NCBI GenBank assembly: GCA_029548445.1
Contig: JAKPNJ010000306.1
Span: 1 to 36,476, forward strand
Direction of reading: 5' to 3'
Length of the DNA: 36,476 bases
Source: Bacillota bacterium
Lineage (GTDB): Bacteria > Bacillota > Clostridia > Saccharofermentanales > UBA5734
A model generated the notes under the pieces. It made no database searches, was not told the origin of the DNA, and saw only the letters and a program-made list of their open reading frames with translations. The translations under genes were made by a program, and so were the position numbers. Below, piece after piece: positions 1-7,069 of this stretch. Within the stretch, counting starts at the first letter, position 1. Every line of letters starts with the position of its first letter.

Positions 1-240
1 ACCGAGATCCCCACCCCGTTCCCCACCCCGGACCCGGGCGATCCGGATCCGGCGGACCCCTGGTCCGGCACCCTGTCCATCCGGGAGAAGGCCCTGCTGA
101 CCCTGGTGATCCTGGAAGCCATGCTCATCGTCCTGCTCCTGGCCCTGCCCGGCCTGGCGCCGGGCCGCCGTCGGCGCCGCCGGCGGCCGACCGGGGCCGA
201 CGACCATCCCGAACCCCGCACCGGAGAAGGGAGAACCTGA
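1..240 (+). CDS. C-terminal end of a membrane-anchored protein (partial)
   Basis: The open frame enters from the left edge and stops at a TGA at 238-240, giving the last 79 residues of a longer protein. The visible part starts with a Pro/Thr/Asp-rich linker (PTPFPTPDPG and on). It continues with one hydrophobic segment of about 20 residues (LLTLVILEAMLIVLLLALPG) and a cluster of seven consecutive arginines, then a short polar tail. This looks like a single membrane anchor with an arginine-rich cytoplasmic side, at the end of a surface or secreted protein. The functional domain lies outside the window, so no function can be named. Its stop is one base from the next ATG, so it is probably co-transcribed with the aminopeptidase that follows. 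Confidence 0.75.
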   Translation, partial: TEIPTPFPTPDPGDPDPADPWSGTLSIREKALLTLVILEAMLIVLLLALPGLAPGRRRRRRRPTGADDHPEPRTGEGRT

Positions 241-241
241 C

Positions 242-1525
242 ATGACACCAGCCCTCCGCCTGCCCATGGAATTCCACCAGGAGAACCGCCGTCTTTTCAT
301 GGAACACCTGCCGGACGGGTCCGCCGCCCTGCTGTTCGCCGGGAAGGCGCCTCGCCGCTCGGCCGACGGGCACTATGGCTTCCACGCCAACCGCAACTAT
401 TTCTACCTGGCCGGACTGGAACAGGAGGAGGGAGCCCTGCTGCTGGCGAAGATCGGCGGCGAGCTGTCGGCGACCCTGTTTTCCCTGCCGCCGGACGACC
501 TGGCGGAGCGGTGGCGCGGACGCCGACTGAAGCCCTCGGAACTGGAAGCGGCGTCGGGGATTTCCGCCACGGCGTCGACCCTGGCCCTTCCCGACCGCCT
601 GTCGGGTCTCGTCCGGAGCGGGGACGTGGAGCGGCTCTACCTGGACTTCGATCCGGAGGACAGCCACGCGGCCGTCGATTCCGTCCGGATCCTGGCCCGG
701 GATCTCCGGGAGCGGTTTCCGGCGCTGGTCCTGTCGGATGCCTGGCCGATCCTGGCCGCCCTCCGGGAGCGAAAGCGTCCCGAAGAGATCGCCTGCCTCC
801 GGGAAGCGATCCGGATCACGGGCCTGGGCATCGACGCCATGATGCGGGCCTGCCGCCCGGGGCTCCCGGAACAGCGCCTGGAAGCCGAATTCCTGTATGC
901 CATCGGCCTGGAAGGGGTTCGGGAGCCCGCCTTTCCCAGCATCGTGGCCGCCGGGGATTCCGTCTTCCAGCTCCACTACACGTCCCTGTCCGCCCCCATC
1001 CCGGCCGACCGGCTGGTCCAGGTCGACGTGGGCGCGACGGCGGGGGGGCTGTGCGCCGACATCTCCCGGTGTTTCCCATCCGGAGGCCGGTTCGATGGCC
1101 GGCAGCGGGCCCTGTACGACGGGGTGCGGCGTTGCCTGGAGACGGCCCTGTCCGCCATCGGGCCCGGGGTCCGGTTCGACGAGGTCCGGAGCCGGTGCGA
1201 GGACGTGGCCTGGGAGACGCTTCGGGACATGGGGCACCCGGTGGCCCGGGCCGACATCCGGAACCATTTCTGGCACGGGGTCTCCCACTCCCTGGGGCAC
1301 GATGTCCACGATGTCCTGCGGGAAACCGCCGGCCCCGGAAATCGCCCCCGGATCTACCAGCCCGGCATGGTGGTGTCCGTGGAACCGGGTCTCTACATCC
1401 CGGAATGGGGACTCGGCCTGCGGCTGGAGGAGGACGCCCTGGTGACCGGCACCGGCTGCGAGAACCTGTCCGCCGGCATCCCCGTCGACCCGGAGGCCAT
1501 CGAGGCGTTCATGGGCGCCCGCTGA
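242..1525 (+). CDS. pepP: Xaa-Pro aminopeptidase (M24B metallopeptidase)
   Basis: This 427-residue cytoplasmic enzyme should remove an N-terminal residue that precedes proline. Residues 1-170 look like the aminopeptidase P N-terminal domain; residues 180-420 form the pita-bread catalytic domain. All five metal ligands of the M24 family can be placed: D262 (QVDVGA), D273 (CADISR), H353 (SLGHDVHD), E381 (VSVEPGLY) and E396 (LRLEED). H245 sits where the family has a substrate-binding histidine. Length is normal for the PepP group. The start is supported by GGAGAAGGGAG upstream, which lies within the end of the preceding gene. Function at the level of Xaa-Pro peptidase is well supported; the exact peptide preference is not. 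Confidence 0.93.
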   Translation: MTPALRLPMEFHQENRRLFMEHLPDGSAALLFAGKAPRRSADGHYGFHANRNYFYLAGLEQEEGALLLAKIGGELSATLFSLPPDDLAERWRGRRLKPSELEAASGISATASTLALPDRLSGLVRSGDVERLYLDFDPEDSHAAVDSVRILARDLRERFPALVLSDAWPILAALRERKRPEEIACLREAIRITGLGIDAMMRACRPGLPEQRLEAEFLYAIGLEGVREPAFPSIVAAGDSVFQLHYTSLSAPIPADRLVQVDVGATAGGLCADISRCFPSGGRFDGRQRALYDGVRRCLETALSAIGPGVRFDEVRSRCEDVAWETLRDMGHPVARADIRNHFWHGVSHSLGHDVHDVLRETAGPGNRPRIYQPGMVVSVEPGLYIPEWGLGLRLEEDALVTGTGCENLSAGIPVDPEAIEAFMGAR

Positions 1526-1554
1526 TTCCGTTCCGCGCCGGTCCGCCTGTTCTT

Positions 1555-1563
1555 TGCTACAAT
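1555..1563 (+). promoter_or_regulatory. Extended -10 promoter upstream of the thioesterase gene
   Basis: TGC followed by TACAAT at 1558-1563 forms an extended -10 element in otherwise GC-rich DNA. No convincing -35 lies 16-18 bases upstream, which fits an extended -10 promoter. It lies about 65 bases before the thioesterase start. The same nine bases recur at 19784-19792. Confidence 0.55.
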
Positions 1564-1629
1564 GGGCCCATCGGGAATCCCGGCGGGCCTTTTCCATTCC
1601 GGACCATTCCCGGGAACCGGAGGATGACC

Positions 1630-2094
1630 ATGTCCACACGACATGTCCAGATCGTGATGCCCTGTCATGTCAATGGCAACAACCGGCTGTTCGGCGGCCA
1701 GCTCATGGCCTGGATCGACGTGGTCGGTGCCGTGGCGGCCCGGCGGCATGCCGGGTCCGACGTGACCACGGCGTCGGTGGACCACCTGGATTTCCTGTCG
1801 TCCGTCGCCCTGAACGACACGGTGGTCCTGGACGCCCGGGTCACCTGGACCGGGCGGACCTCCCTGGAAGTCTGCGTGGAGACTTTCGTGGAGCGGCTGA
1901 ACGGGGAACGGCACCTGGTCAACCGGGCTTATTCCGTGTTCGTGGCCATCGACGACCAGGGACGCCCGAAACCCGTGCCGCCCATGATTCCCGAAACCGT
2001 TGCCGAGAAGGTCGAGTGGGAGCGGGCCCTGCGCCGCCGGGCCCTGCGCCGGGAGCGGGGCCATGACCGGGGAAAGGAATCCGGCAAGGGATGA
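1630..2094 (+). CDS. Acyl-CoA thioesterase, hotdog fold (YciA/BFIT type)
   Basis: The 154-residue product matches short cytoplasmic acyl-CoA hydrolases that split acyl-CoA to free acid and CoA. The hallmark region is GNNRLFGGQLMAWIDVVGAV near the N-terminus, where the hotdog helix carries the conserved Asn, Gly-Gly and Asp. A second conserved block, TASVDHLDFLSSV, follows. Two in-frame ATGs are possible, at 1624 and 1630. GGAGG at 1619-1623 abuts the first and is six bases from the second, so 1630 is preferred. The stop overlaps the next start in an ATGA at 2091-2094, indicating coupling to the flavoprotein. The arginine- and lysine-rich C-terminus is probably disordered. Substrate chain length cannot be read from sequence. 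Confidence 0.88.
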   Translation: MSTRHVQIVMPCHVNGNNRLFGGQLMAWIDVVGAVAARRHAGSDVTTASVDHLDFLSSVALNDTVVLDARVTWTGRTSLEVCVETFVERLNGERHLVNRAYSVFVAIDDQGRPKPVPPMIPETVAEKVEWERALRRRALRRERGHDRGKESGKG

Positions 2095-3380
2095 ATCCCG
2101 TCGAGCGGATCCTGGCGGTGGTGGGAGGAGGCGCGGCCGGCCTGGCCGGCGCCATCGCCGCGGCCCGGGTCCTGGAGGCGGCCGGTGCCGGCGATTCCGT
2201 CCGGGTCGTGGTGCTGGAGAAGGGCGACCGGGTGGGCCGCAAGATCCTGGCCACCGGGAACGGCCGATGCAACCTGGGGAATGCCCGGATCGAGCCGAAT
2301 CGGTACCACGGGGAGGATCCCCGCTTTGCGGAACCCCTGCTCCATGCCTGGCCCACGGAACGGATCCTGGCGTTCTTCCGGTCCATCGGCCTGCTCTTCC
2401 ATACCGAGGAAGACGGCAAGATCTATCCCATGAGCCTGTCCGCCGCCTCGGTGCTGGACCTGCTCCGCCTGGAGATGGCGAGGCTGGGAGTGGAGGAGCG
2501 ATGCGGCTTTCCCGTGGCCGCCCTGCGGCCTGTTCCGGAAGGGCTTTTCCGGCTGTCGGCCCCGGACGGACGCAGCCTCTTCGCCCACCGGGTCCTGGTG
2601 GCGGCCGGCGGCTGCGCCCATCCCGCCCTGGGATCCGACGGCTCCGGCCATGCCTTGCTCGTATCCGTCGGCCATCGGCTGGTGGAGCCGTTTCCCGCCC
2701 TGGTGCAGCTGCGCTGCGAGCCGGAACGGGTCCGTTCCCTGCAGGGACAGAAAGTCGACGCCGCCGTCACCCTGGTGGCCGGGGATCGCCGGCTGCGGGA
2801 GGAGTTCGGCGAGGTGCTGTTTACTGAGTATGGGCTTTCCGGCCCTCCCGTCCTGCAGGTGTCCCGGCTGGCCGCCGGGGCGCTGCGGGAGCAGCCGGAC
2901 AGGGAGGTCCGGGTATGGCTGGACCTCCTGCCCGATACACCCCTGCCCGCCTGGGAGGCGACCCTTGGGAAGCGGGCCCGGGAGGCTCCCGACCGGCCAC
3001 TGGAGCATTTCCTCACTGGGCTCCTGGCCAAGCGCCTGGCCCACTGGGTCCTCCGGGAAGCCGGTGCGGCGCCCCTGTCCCGTTCCTGGGGTTCCCTGTC
3101 CGCCGGGGACATCGGCCGGATCGCCGCCTGCATGAAACGAATGGAGTTCCGCCTTGTCGGGACCCAGTCCTTCCAGCAGGCCCAGGTCACAGCCGGCGGC
3201 ATCCGGACTTCGGGGTTCCTGCCGACAACCTTCGAATCCCGACGGGTGCCGGGCCTGTATGCCGCCGGGGAAGTCCTGGACATCGACGGCGACTGCGGCG
3301 GCTTCAACCTCCATTGGGCCTGGGCGTCGGGCATGGCTGCCGGTGAAGCCGCCGCCCGTTCCCTCCTGGGAGAGGGCTAG
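2091..3380 (+). CDS. HI0933/BaiN-like FAD flavoprotein (aminoacetone oxidase-like family)
   Basis: This 429-residue protein belongs to the YhiN/HI0933 flavoprotein family. The dinucleotide-binding motif VVGGGAAGLAGAIAA lies near residue 10. The family signature GRKILATGNGRCNLGNA follows after the first strand-helix unit. The C-terminal FAD motif is LYAAGEVLDIDGDCGGFNL, with the typical WAWASGMAAG stretch. Length is normal for the family. Members have been linked to reductive steps such as bile-acid dehydroxylation (BaiN), but most have no known substrate, so only a flavin-dependent oxidoreductase is claimed. The gene is coupled to the thioesterase by ATGA and is followed one base later by a second, unrelated flavoprotein, so the three form one unit. 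Confidence 0.9.
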   Translation: MNPVERILAVVGGGAAGLAGAIAAARVLEAAGAGDSVRVVVLEKGDRVGRKILATGNGRCNLGNARIEPNRYHGEDPRFAEPLLHAWPTERILAFFRSIGLLFHTEEDGKIYPMSLSAASVLDLLRLEMARLGVEERCGFPVAALRPVPEGLFRLSAPDGRSLFAHRVLVAAGGCAHPALGSDGSGHALLVSVGHRLVEPFPALVQLRCEPERVRSLQGQKVDAAVTLVAGDRRLREEFGEVLFTEYGLSGPPVLQVSRLAAGALREQPDREVRVWLDLLPDTPLPAWEATLGKRAREAPDRPLEHFLTGLLAKRLAHWVLREAGAAPLSRSWGSLSAGDIGRIAACMKRMEFRLVGTQSFQQAQVTAGGIRTSGFLPTTFESRRVPGLYAAGEVLDIDGDCGGFNLHWAWASGMAAGEAAARSLLGEG

Positions 3381-3381
3381 C

Positions 3382-5019
3382 ATGCGGCAGGTGGACGGCG
3401 TCTCCCTGCCGCCGGACCCGCCCCCGGACGAGTCCGTCCTGATTCGGGCCGCCTGCCGGAAGGAAGGCATCCCGCCCGCTGCGGTCCGGCATATGCGGAT
3501 CCTGCGGCGGTCCGTGGACGCAAGGGACCGGAACCGGGTCCGGCTGGTATACAGCGTGGCCCTGTTCCTGCGGGACGAACCAGGCCCCGTTTCGCCCGTT
3601 TCGCCCCCCCTGCCGGCCGGGACCGCCTTCCCCTCCAGCCCGAGTTCCGTTCCTCCCCTGGTGGCCGGTGCCGGGCCGGCCGGGCTTTTCGCCGCCCTGG
3701 ACCTGGCCCTCCGGGGTTTCCGGCCCATCCTGCTGGAGCGGGGATGGCCCGTGGCGCTCCGGTCCCTGGACGTGGCCCGGTTCTTCGCCGGCGGGCCCCT
3801 GGACCCGGAATCCAATGTCCAGTTCGGCGAAGGCGGCGCGGGGACCTTCTCCGACGGCAAGCTCTATACAGGCATCCGGGACCCCCGTGCAGCCCGGGTC
3901 CTGGCCGTTCTCGCGGACTGCGGGGCACCGGCGGACATCCTCTACGACGCCCATCCCCATATCGGGACCGACGGCCTGGTCCCGGTGGTCCAGGCCCTCC
4001 GACAGCGGATCCAGGACGCGGGGGGCCGGATCCTGTTCGGGCACCGCCTGGACGGCCTGGTCCTGGAAGAGGGACGGCTGGCCGGGGTCCGCGTGACCGT
4101 CCGGACCCGGGAAGGCGCCGTCTCCCGCCTGGACCTGCCGGCCCGGGACCTGGTCCTGGCCATCGGCCACAGCGCCCGGGACACCCTGGAGCGGCTCCTG
4201 GCCGACGGCGTTCCCATGGAACCCAAGGATTTCTCCCTTGGCGTCCGCATCGAACATCGCCAGGAATGGATCGACAGCCGCCAATACGGGGCCTTCGCCG
4301 GCCTGCCCGCCCTGGGGGCGGCGGCCTACCGGCTGGCGACCCATCTCCCCGACGGACGCTCGGTGTACACGTTCTGCATGTGTCCCGGCGGCCAGGTGGT
4401 GGCCGCGGCCTCCGAGCCAGGCCGGACGGCCACCAACGGCATGAGCCTGCGGGCCCGGGACGGGGAGAACGCCAACAGCGCCCTGCTGGTGGGGGTTCCC
4501 GCGACCCGGGTGGCGCCGCTGCTCCGGGACCTGGGCCATCCGCCCGACCCCGGATCGCCGCTGTCGGGCATCGCGCTCCAGCGACTCCTGGAGGAAGCTG
4601 CCTTCCGGGCCGGCGGCGGGGATTTCCGGGCCCCGGCCCAGTGCGTGGGGGATTTCCTGGAAAGCCGGCCCTCCTCCGGATTCGGCTCCGTCCGGCCGAC
4701 CTACCGGCCGGGGACGACACCGGGAGACCTGGCCCGGATCCTGCCCGACTGGATCTGCGATGCGCTCCGGGAAGGCATCCGGGACATGGACCGGCGTCTC
4801 CGGGGATTCGCCCATCCGGAGGCCGTCCTGACCGGCACGGAAACCCGGAGTTCCTCCCCCGTCCGCTTGCTCCGGGGTCCCGACGGCTGTTCCCCCGGCA
4901 TCGGGGGCCTCTACCCCTGCGGCGAGGGGGCAGGCTATGCCGGGGGCATCCTGTCCGCAGCGGTGGACGGCCTGCGTTGTGCCGAAATCCTGGCGGCCCG
5001 GAGAGCCGCCTGTCCGTGA
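3382..5019 (+). CDS. COG2509-type FAD-dependent dehydrogenase
   Basis: The 545-residue product matches the uncharacterised FAD-dependent dehydrogenases of COG2509. Residues 1-60 are a small N-terminal domain, followed by a Pro/Ser-rich linker. The FAD-binding motif VAGAGPAGLFAALDLALRG comes next. The family block NVQFGEGGAGTFSDGKLYT follows, and near the C-terminus GLYPCGEGAGYAGGILSAA. GGAGAGG lies just upstream of the ATG, inside the end of the previous gene. The family occurs widely in Clostridia and its substrate is unknown. The odd point is the proline-rich linker between the N-terminal domain and the FAD domain, which fits the low-complexity habit seen elsewhere here. Confidence 0.9.
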   Translation: MRQVDGVSLPPDPPPDESVLIRAACRKEGIPPAAVRHMRILRRSVDARDRNRVRLVYSVALFLRDEPGPVSPVSPPLPAGTAFPSSPSSVPPLVAGAGPAGLFAALDLALRGFRPILLERGWPVALRSLDVARFFAGGPLDPESNVQFGEGGAGTFSDGKLYTGIRDPRAARVLAVLADCGAPADILYDAHPHIGTDGLVPVVQALRQRIQDAGGRILFGHRLDGLVLEEGRLAGVRVTVRTREGAVSRLDLPARDLVLAIGHSARDTLERLLADGVPMEPKDFSLGVRIEHRQEWIDSRQYGAFAGLPALGAAAYRLATHLPDGRSVYTFCMCPGGQVVAAASEPGRTATNGMSLRARDGENANSALLVGVPATRVAPLLRDLGHPPDPGSPLSGIALQRLLEEAAFRAGGGDFRAPAQCVGDFLESRPSSGFGSVRPTYRPGTTPGDLARILPDWICDALREGIRDMDRRLRGFAHPEAVLTGTETRSSSPVRLLRGPDGCSPGIGGLYPCGEGAGYAGGILSAAVDGLRCAEILAARRAACP

Positions 5020-5029
5020 GGTGACGCCC

Positions 5030-5740
5030 ATGTTGGACCGATGGATGGACCTGAGCCTGCCGATCCGCGACGGGATGCCCGTCTATCCCGGCGACCCGCC
5101 TGTTTCGATCCGGGTGGCGAGCCGACATGAGACCCATGGGTACGAACTCCGGATCCTCTCCATGGGCACCCACACGGGCACCCACCTGGACGCCCCGGTC
5201 CACTTCGTTCCGGGAGGCCCCCCCCTGTCGGACCTGCCGCCGGAGGCTTTCCTCGGGCGGGCCTTCGTGGTCCAAACCGAAATCATGCCGCCAATGGCCG
5301 ACCCGGCCGAATGGGCGCGCCTCCGGCTGCCGCCGCTTCCGGCCGGCTTCTCCCGGGGCGATATCCTGTTGCTGTCCACAGGGTGGGAGACCCGGGCGGG
5401 GACGACGGCCTGCTTCGACCGGATCCCCCGTTTCGTTCCCGGTACCGGGAGGGCCCTCGTGGCCGCCGGCGTCCGGATACTGGGCCTCGACCTGCCCACC
5501 GTCCGGGAGGAGGGACCCGACGGGGCCGCCATGCACCGGGAGCTGCTGGGGGCGGGGATCCTCCTGGTGGAAGGACTGGTCCACCTGGAGGGCCTCCTTC
5601 GGGCGGCGGGGACATGCCCGTTCCATTTCCAGGCCCTTCCCCTGCCCATCGAGGGAGGGGACGGGTGTCCCGTCCGGGCCCTGGCCGGACCCCTGCCCGC
5701 CGGGCGCTCCCGAACCGGCCGAACGGGCGGCCGGACATGA
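5030..5740 (+). CDS. Cyclase family / kynurenine formamidase-like metal hydrolase
   Basis: This 236-residue protein belongs to the Cyclase family (PF04199), cytoplasmic metal-dependent hydrolases that include bacterial kynurenine formamidase. The signature metal-binding motif HxGTHxDxPxH is present as HTGTHLDAPVHF. The family opening DLSLPIRDGMPVYPGDPP and the later block LGLDLPTVRE are also recognisable. Length is normal apart from an Arg/Gly-rich tail of about 15 residues. The start is set by GAGGTGA five bases before the ATG at 5030; it follows the COG2509 stop by ten bases. No other tryptophan catabolism gene is nearby, so the kynurenine role is only one possibility among the family's amide and lactone substrates. 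Confidence 0.85.
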   Translation: MLDRWMDLSLPIRDGMPVYPGDPPVSIRVASRHETHGYELRILSMGTHTGTHLDAPVHFVPGGPPLSDLPPEAFLGRAFVVQTEIMPPMADPAEWARLRLPPLPAGFSRGDILLLSTGWETRAGTTACFDRIPRFVPGTGRALVAAGVRILGLDLPTVREEGPDGAAMHRELLGAGILLVEGLVHLEGLLRAAGTCPFHFQALPLPIEGGDGCPVRALAGPLPAGRSRTGRTGGRT

Positions 5741-5754
5741 AGCCGGACATGGTG

Positions 5755-5760
5755 TAGAAT
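5755..5760 (+). promoter_or_regulatory. Probable -10 element for the cyclophilin gene
   Basis: TAGAAT lies 75 bases before the cyclophilin start, just after the cyclase stop. Seventeen bases upstream is CGGACA, a weak match to the -35 consensus. The call rests mainly on the AT-rich hexamer in GC-rich surroundings. Confidence 0.4.
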
Positions 5761-5835
5761 GGGTCGAGCCCCATCCGCGCCAGTCTTCAATGGCACCCGA
5801 CCGGCGGCCCCTGCCGCGACAAGGAGGAACCTTCC

Positions 5836-6357
5836 ATGCACGACGACACCCCCGCTTCCGCTGCCGCCCTTCCCCGGGTCCGGATCGAGATGGACTCCGG
5901 CGACGCCCTGGTCGTCGAGCTGTATCCGGACCAGGCGCCCCTGTCCGTGGCAAACTTCCTGGCCCTGGTGGACCAGGGCTTCTATGACGGCCTCGTGTTC
6001 CACCGGGTGATCCGGGGATTCATGATCCAGGGCGGCTGCCCCCTCGGAACCGGCACCGGTGGGCCCGGCCATACGGTCAAGGGCGAATTTTCGGCCAACG
6101 GCGTGTCGAATTCCCTGCGGCATGTCCGGGGCGTCCTGTCCATGGCCCGCTCCCGCCATCCGGACTCGGCGGGTTCCCAGTTCTTCATCGTACACCAGGA
6201 CGCGCCCCACCTGGACGGCCAGTATGCGGCCTTCGGACGGGTGGTGGAGGGCCTGGGGACCCTGGACGCCATCGCCTCGGCCAGGACCGGCGCCATGGAC
6301 CGCCCGGTGGTGCCCCAGGCCATGCGCCGGGTGAGCCGGGTCGCCGCGGATTCCTGA
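5836..6357 (+). CDS. Peptidyl-prolyl cis-trans isomerase, cyclophilin type
   Basis: The 173-residue product is a single-domain cytoplasmic cyclophilin without a signal peptide; it should catalyse proline isomerisation during folding. Visible motifs are GLVFHRVIRGFMIQGG, carrying the catalytic arginine, then AGSQFFIVHQDAPHLDG and YAAFGRVVEGL. The usual N-terminal VELYPDQAPLSVANFLALV is also present. The ATG is preceded at eight bases by AAGGAGG (5821-5827), one of the best ribosome sites in the window. Length and domain layout are ordinary. A tiny membrane peptide gene follows two bases after the stop. Confidence 0.95.
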   Translation: MHDDTPASAAALPRVRIEMDSGDALVVELYPDQAPLSVANFLALVDQGFYDGLVFHRVIRGFMIQGGCPLGTGTGGPGHTVKGEFSANGVSNSLRHVRGVLSMARSRHPDSAGSQFFIVHQDAPHLDGQYAAFGRVVEGLGTLDAIASARTGAMDRPVVPQAMRRVSRVAADS

Positions 6358-6359
6358 GC

Positions 6360-6491
6360 ATGGGGCCCCTGGAGATCCTCCTGGCGGTGGGCATCGCCCT
6401 GGTCCTGGCCGGGGGGGTCGTCGGCTACCGCGTCGCGTTGGCCAGGGCCCGGCGAAAGGGCCTGTTGCCCGGGAAAAGGAAGCCGGACTGA
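6360..6491 (+). CDS. 43-residue single-pass membrane peptide
   Basis: An ATG two bases after the cyclophilin stop opens a frame of 43 codons ending in TGA at 6489-6491. The peptide has a short N-terminus, one hydrophobic segment (ILLAVGIALVLAGGVVGY) and a strongly basic tail (RARRKGLLPGKRKPD), predicting an N-out, C-in single-pass membrane peptide. There is no independent ribosome site; translation would depend on re-initiation after cyclophilin. I do not recognise the family. A chance frame is possible in such GC-rich DNA, but the clean membrane topology and tight spacing favour a real small protein. Confidence 0.5.
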   Translation: MGPLEILLAVGIALVLAGGVVGYRVALARARRKGLLPGKRKPD

Positions 6492-6564
6492 GCGCGTCGT
6501 TCGCCGGATTATGTATCATATGGTACGCTTGGCCAGCTGAAACGGGCCTACAGTGTAGCTGTAA

Positions 6565-6592
6565 ATATGAATATATGCTCATATATTCATAT
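6565..6592 (+). promoter_or_regulatory. ArsR/SmtB-type operator, perfect 13-2-13 inverted repeat
   Basis: ATATGAATATATG at 6565-6577 and its exact reverse complement at 6580-6592 flank the dinucleotide CT. The half-sites contain TGAA and TTCA, the core of the 12-2-12 operators bound by ArsR/SmtB-family repressors. It is the longest AT-rich block in the window and lies 64 bases before the cadC start, so it most likely overlaps the start of transcription. An imperfect palindrome of 14 bases at 6513-6526 (12 of 14 positions symmetric) lies 59 bases upstream and might be a second site. Confidence 0.85.
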
Positions 6593-6655
6593 AAAAGGGG
6601 AGGGGCCGGCAGGCCGGGAGCCCTTCACGGATCCAAACCGGCCGGAGGGAACGAC

Positions 6656-7069
6656 ATGCCGACACCCGCCCCCAAGCCTCCATCCCGGGCCGACTGCACC
6701 TGCGGGACCCGATCCGCCGCCGCTGAACCTGCCGTCGACCGACCCGGCGGCACCCTGCTGGAGGATGCCGCCGACCTGTTCCGTGTCCTGGGCGACACGA
6801 CCCGGACCCGGATCCTCTGGGCCATCGCCGACGAGGGCCGGTGCGTCTGCGACATCGCCGACCGGCTCGCCATGACCCCCTCCGCCATCTCCCACCAGCT
6901 CCGGATCCTGAAGCAGGCCCGGATCGTCCGACACCGGAAGGTTGGCCGGTCGGTCTTCTATACCCTGGACGACGACCATATCCGGACCCTCCTTCGGGAT
7001 GCCATGGAGCATGCCGCGGAGATGGCCCCGCCGGCCCGGCCGGGCGGAAGGAGGCGAATCAGGACATGA
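6656..7069 (+). CDS. cadC: CadC-type ArsR/SmtB metal-sensing repressor
   Basis: This 137-residue winged-helix repressor should release the operator on binding soft or borderline metals (Cd, Pb, Zn). The recognition helix region is TPSAISHQLRILKQA and the wing is RHRKVGRSVFY. Two metal sites can be read. The alpha-3N site has C63 and C65 in RCVCDIA plus N-terminal C14 and C16. The alpha-5 site has D106, H108, H119 and E122, with the exact DxH-x10-HxxE spacing of SmtB. Staphylococcal CadC carries the same pair. The start at 6656 is chosen for GGAGGG six bases upstream; a longer upstream frame begins inside the operator. The stop overlaps the ATPase start as ATGA (7066-7069). Confidence 0.93.
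   Translation: MPTPAPKPPSRADCTCGTRSAAAEPAVDRPGGTLLEDAADLFRVLGDTTRTRILWAIADEGRCVCDIADRLAMTPSAISHQLRILKQARIVRHRKVGRSVFYTLDDDHIRTLLRDAMEHAAEMAPPARPGGRRRIRT

Noticed and set aside
3377-5953. A minus-strand frame of over 850 codons opposite the COG2509 and cyclase genes
   Set aside because: Arg/Gly/Pro-rich shadow of real plus-strand genes, with no ribosome site or motif.
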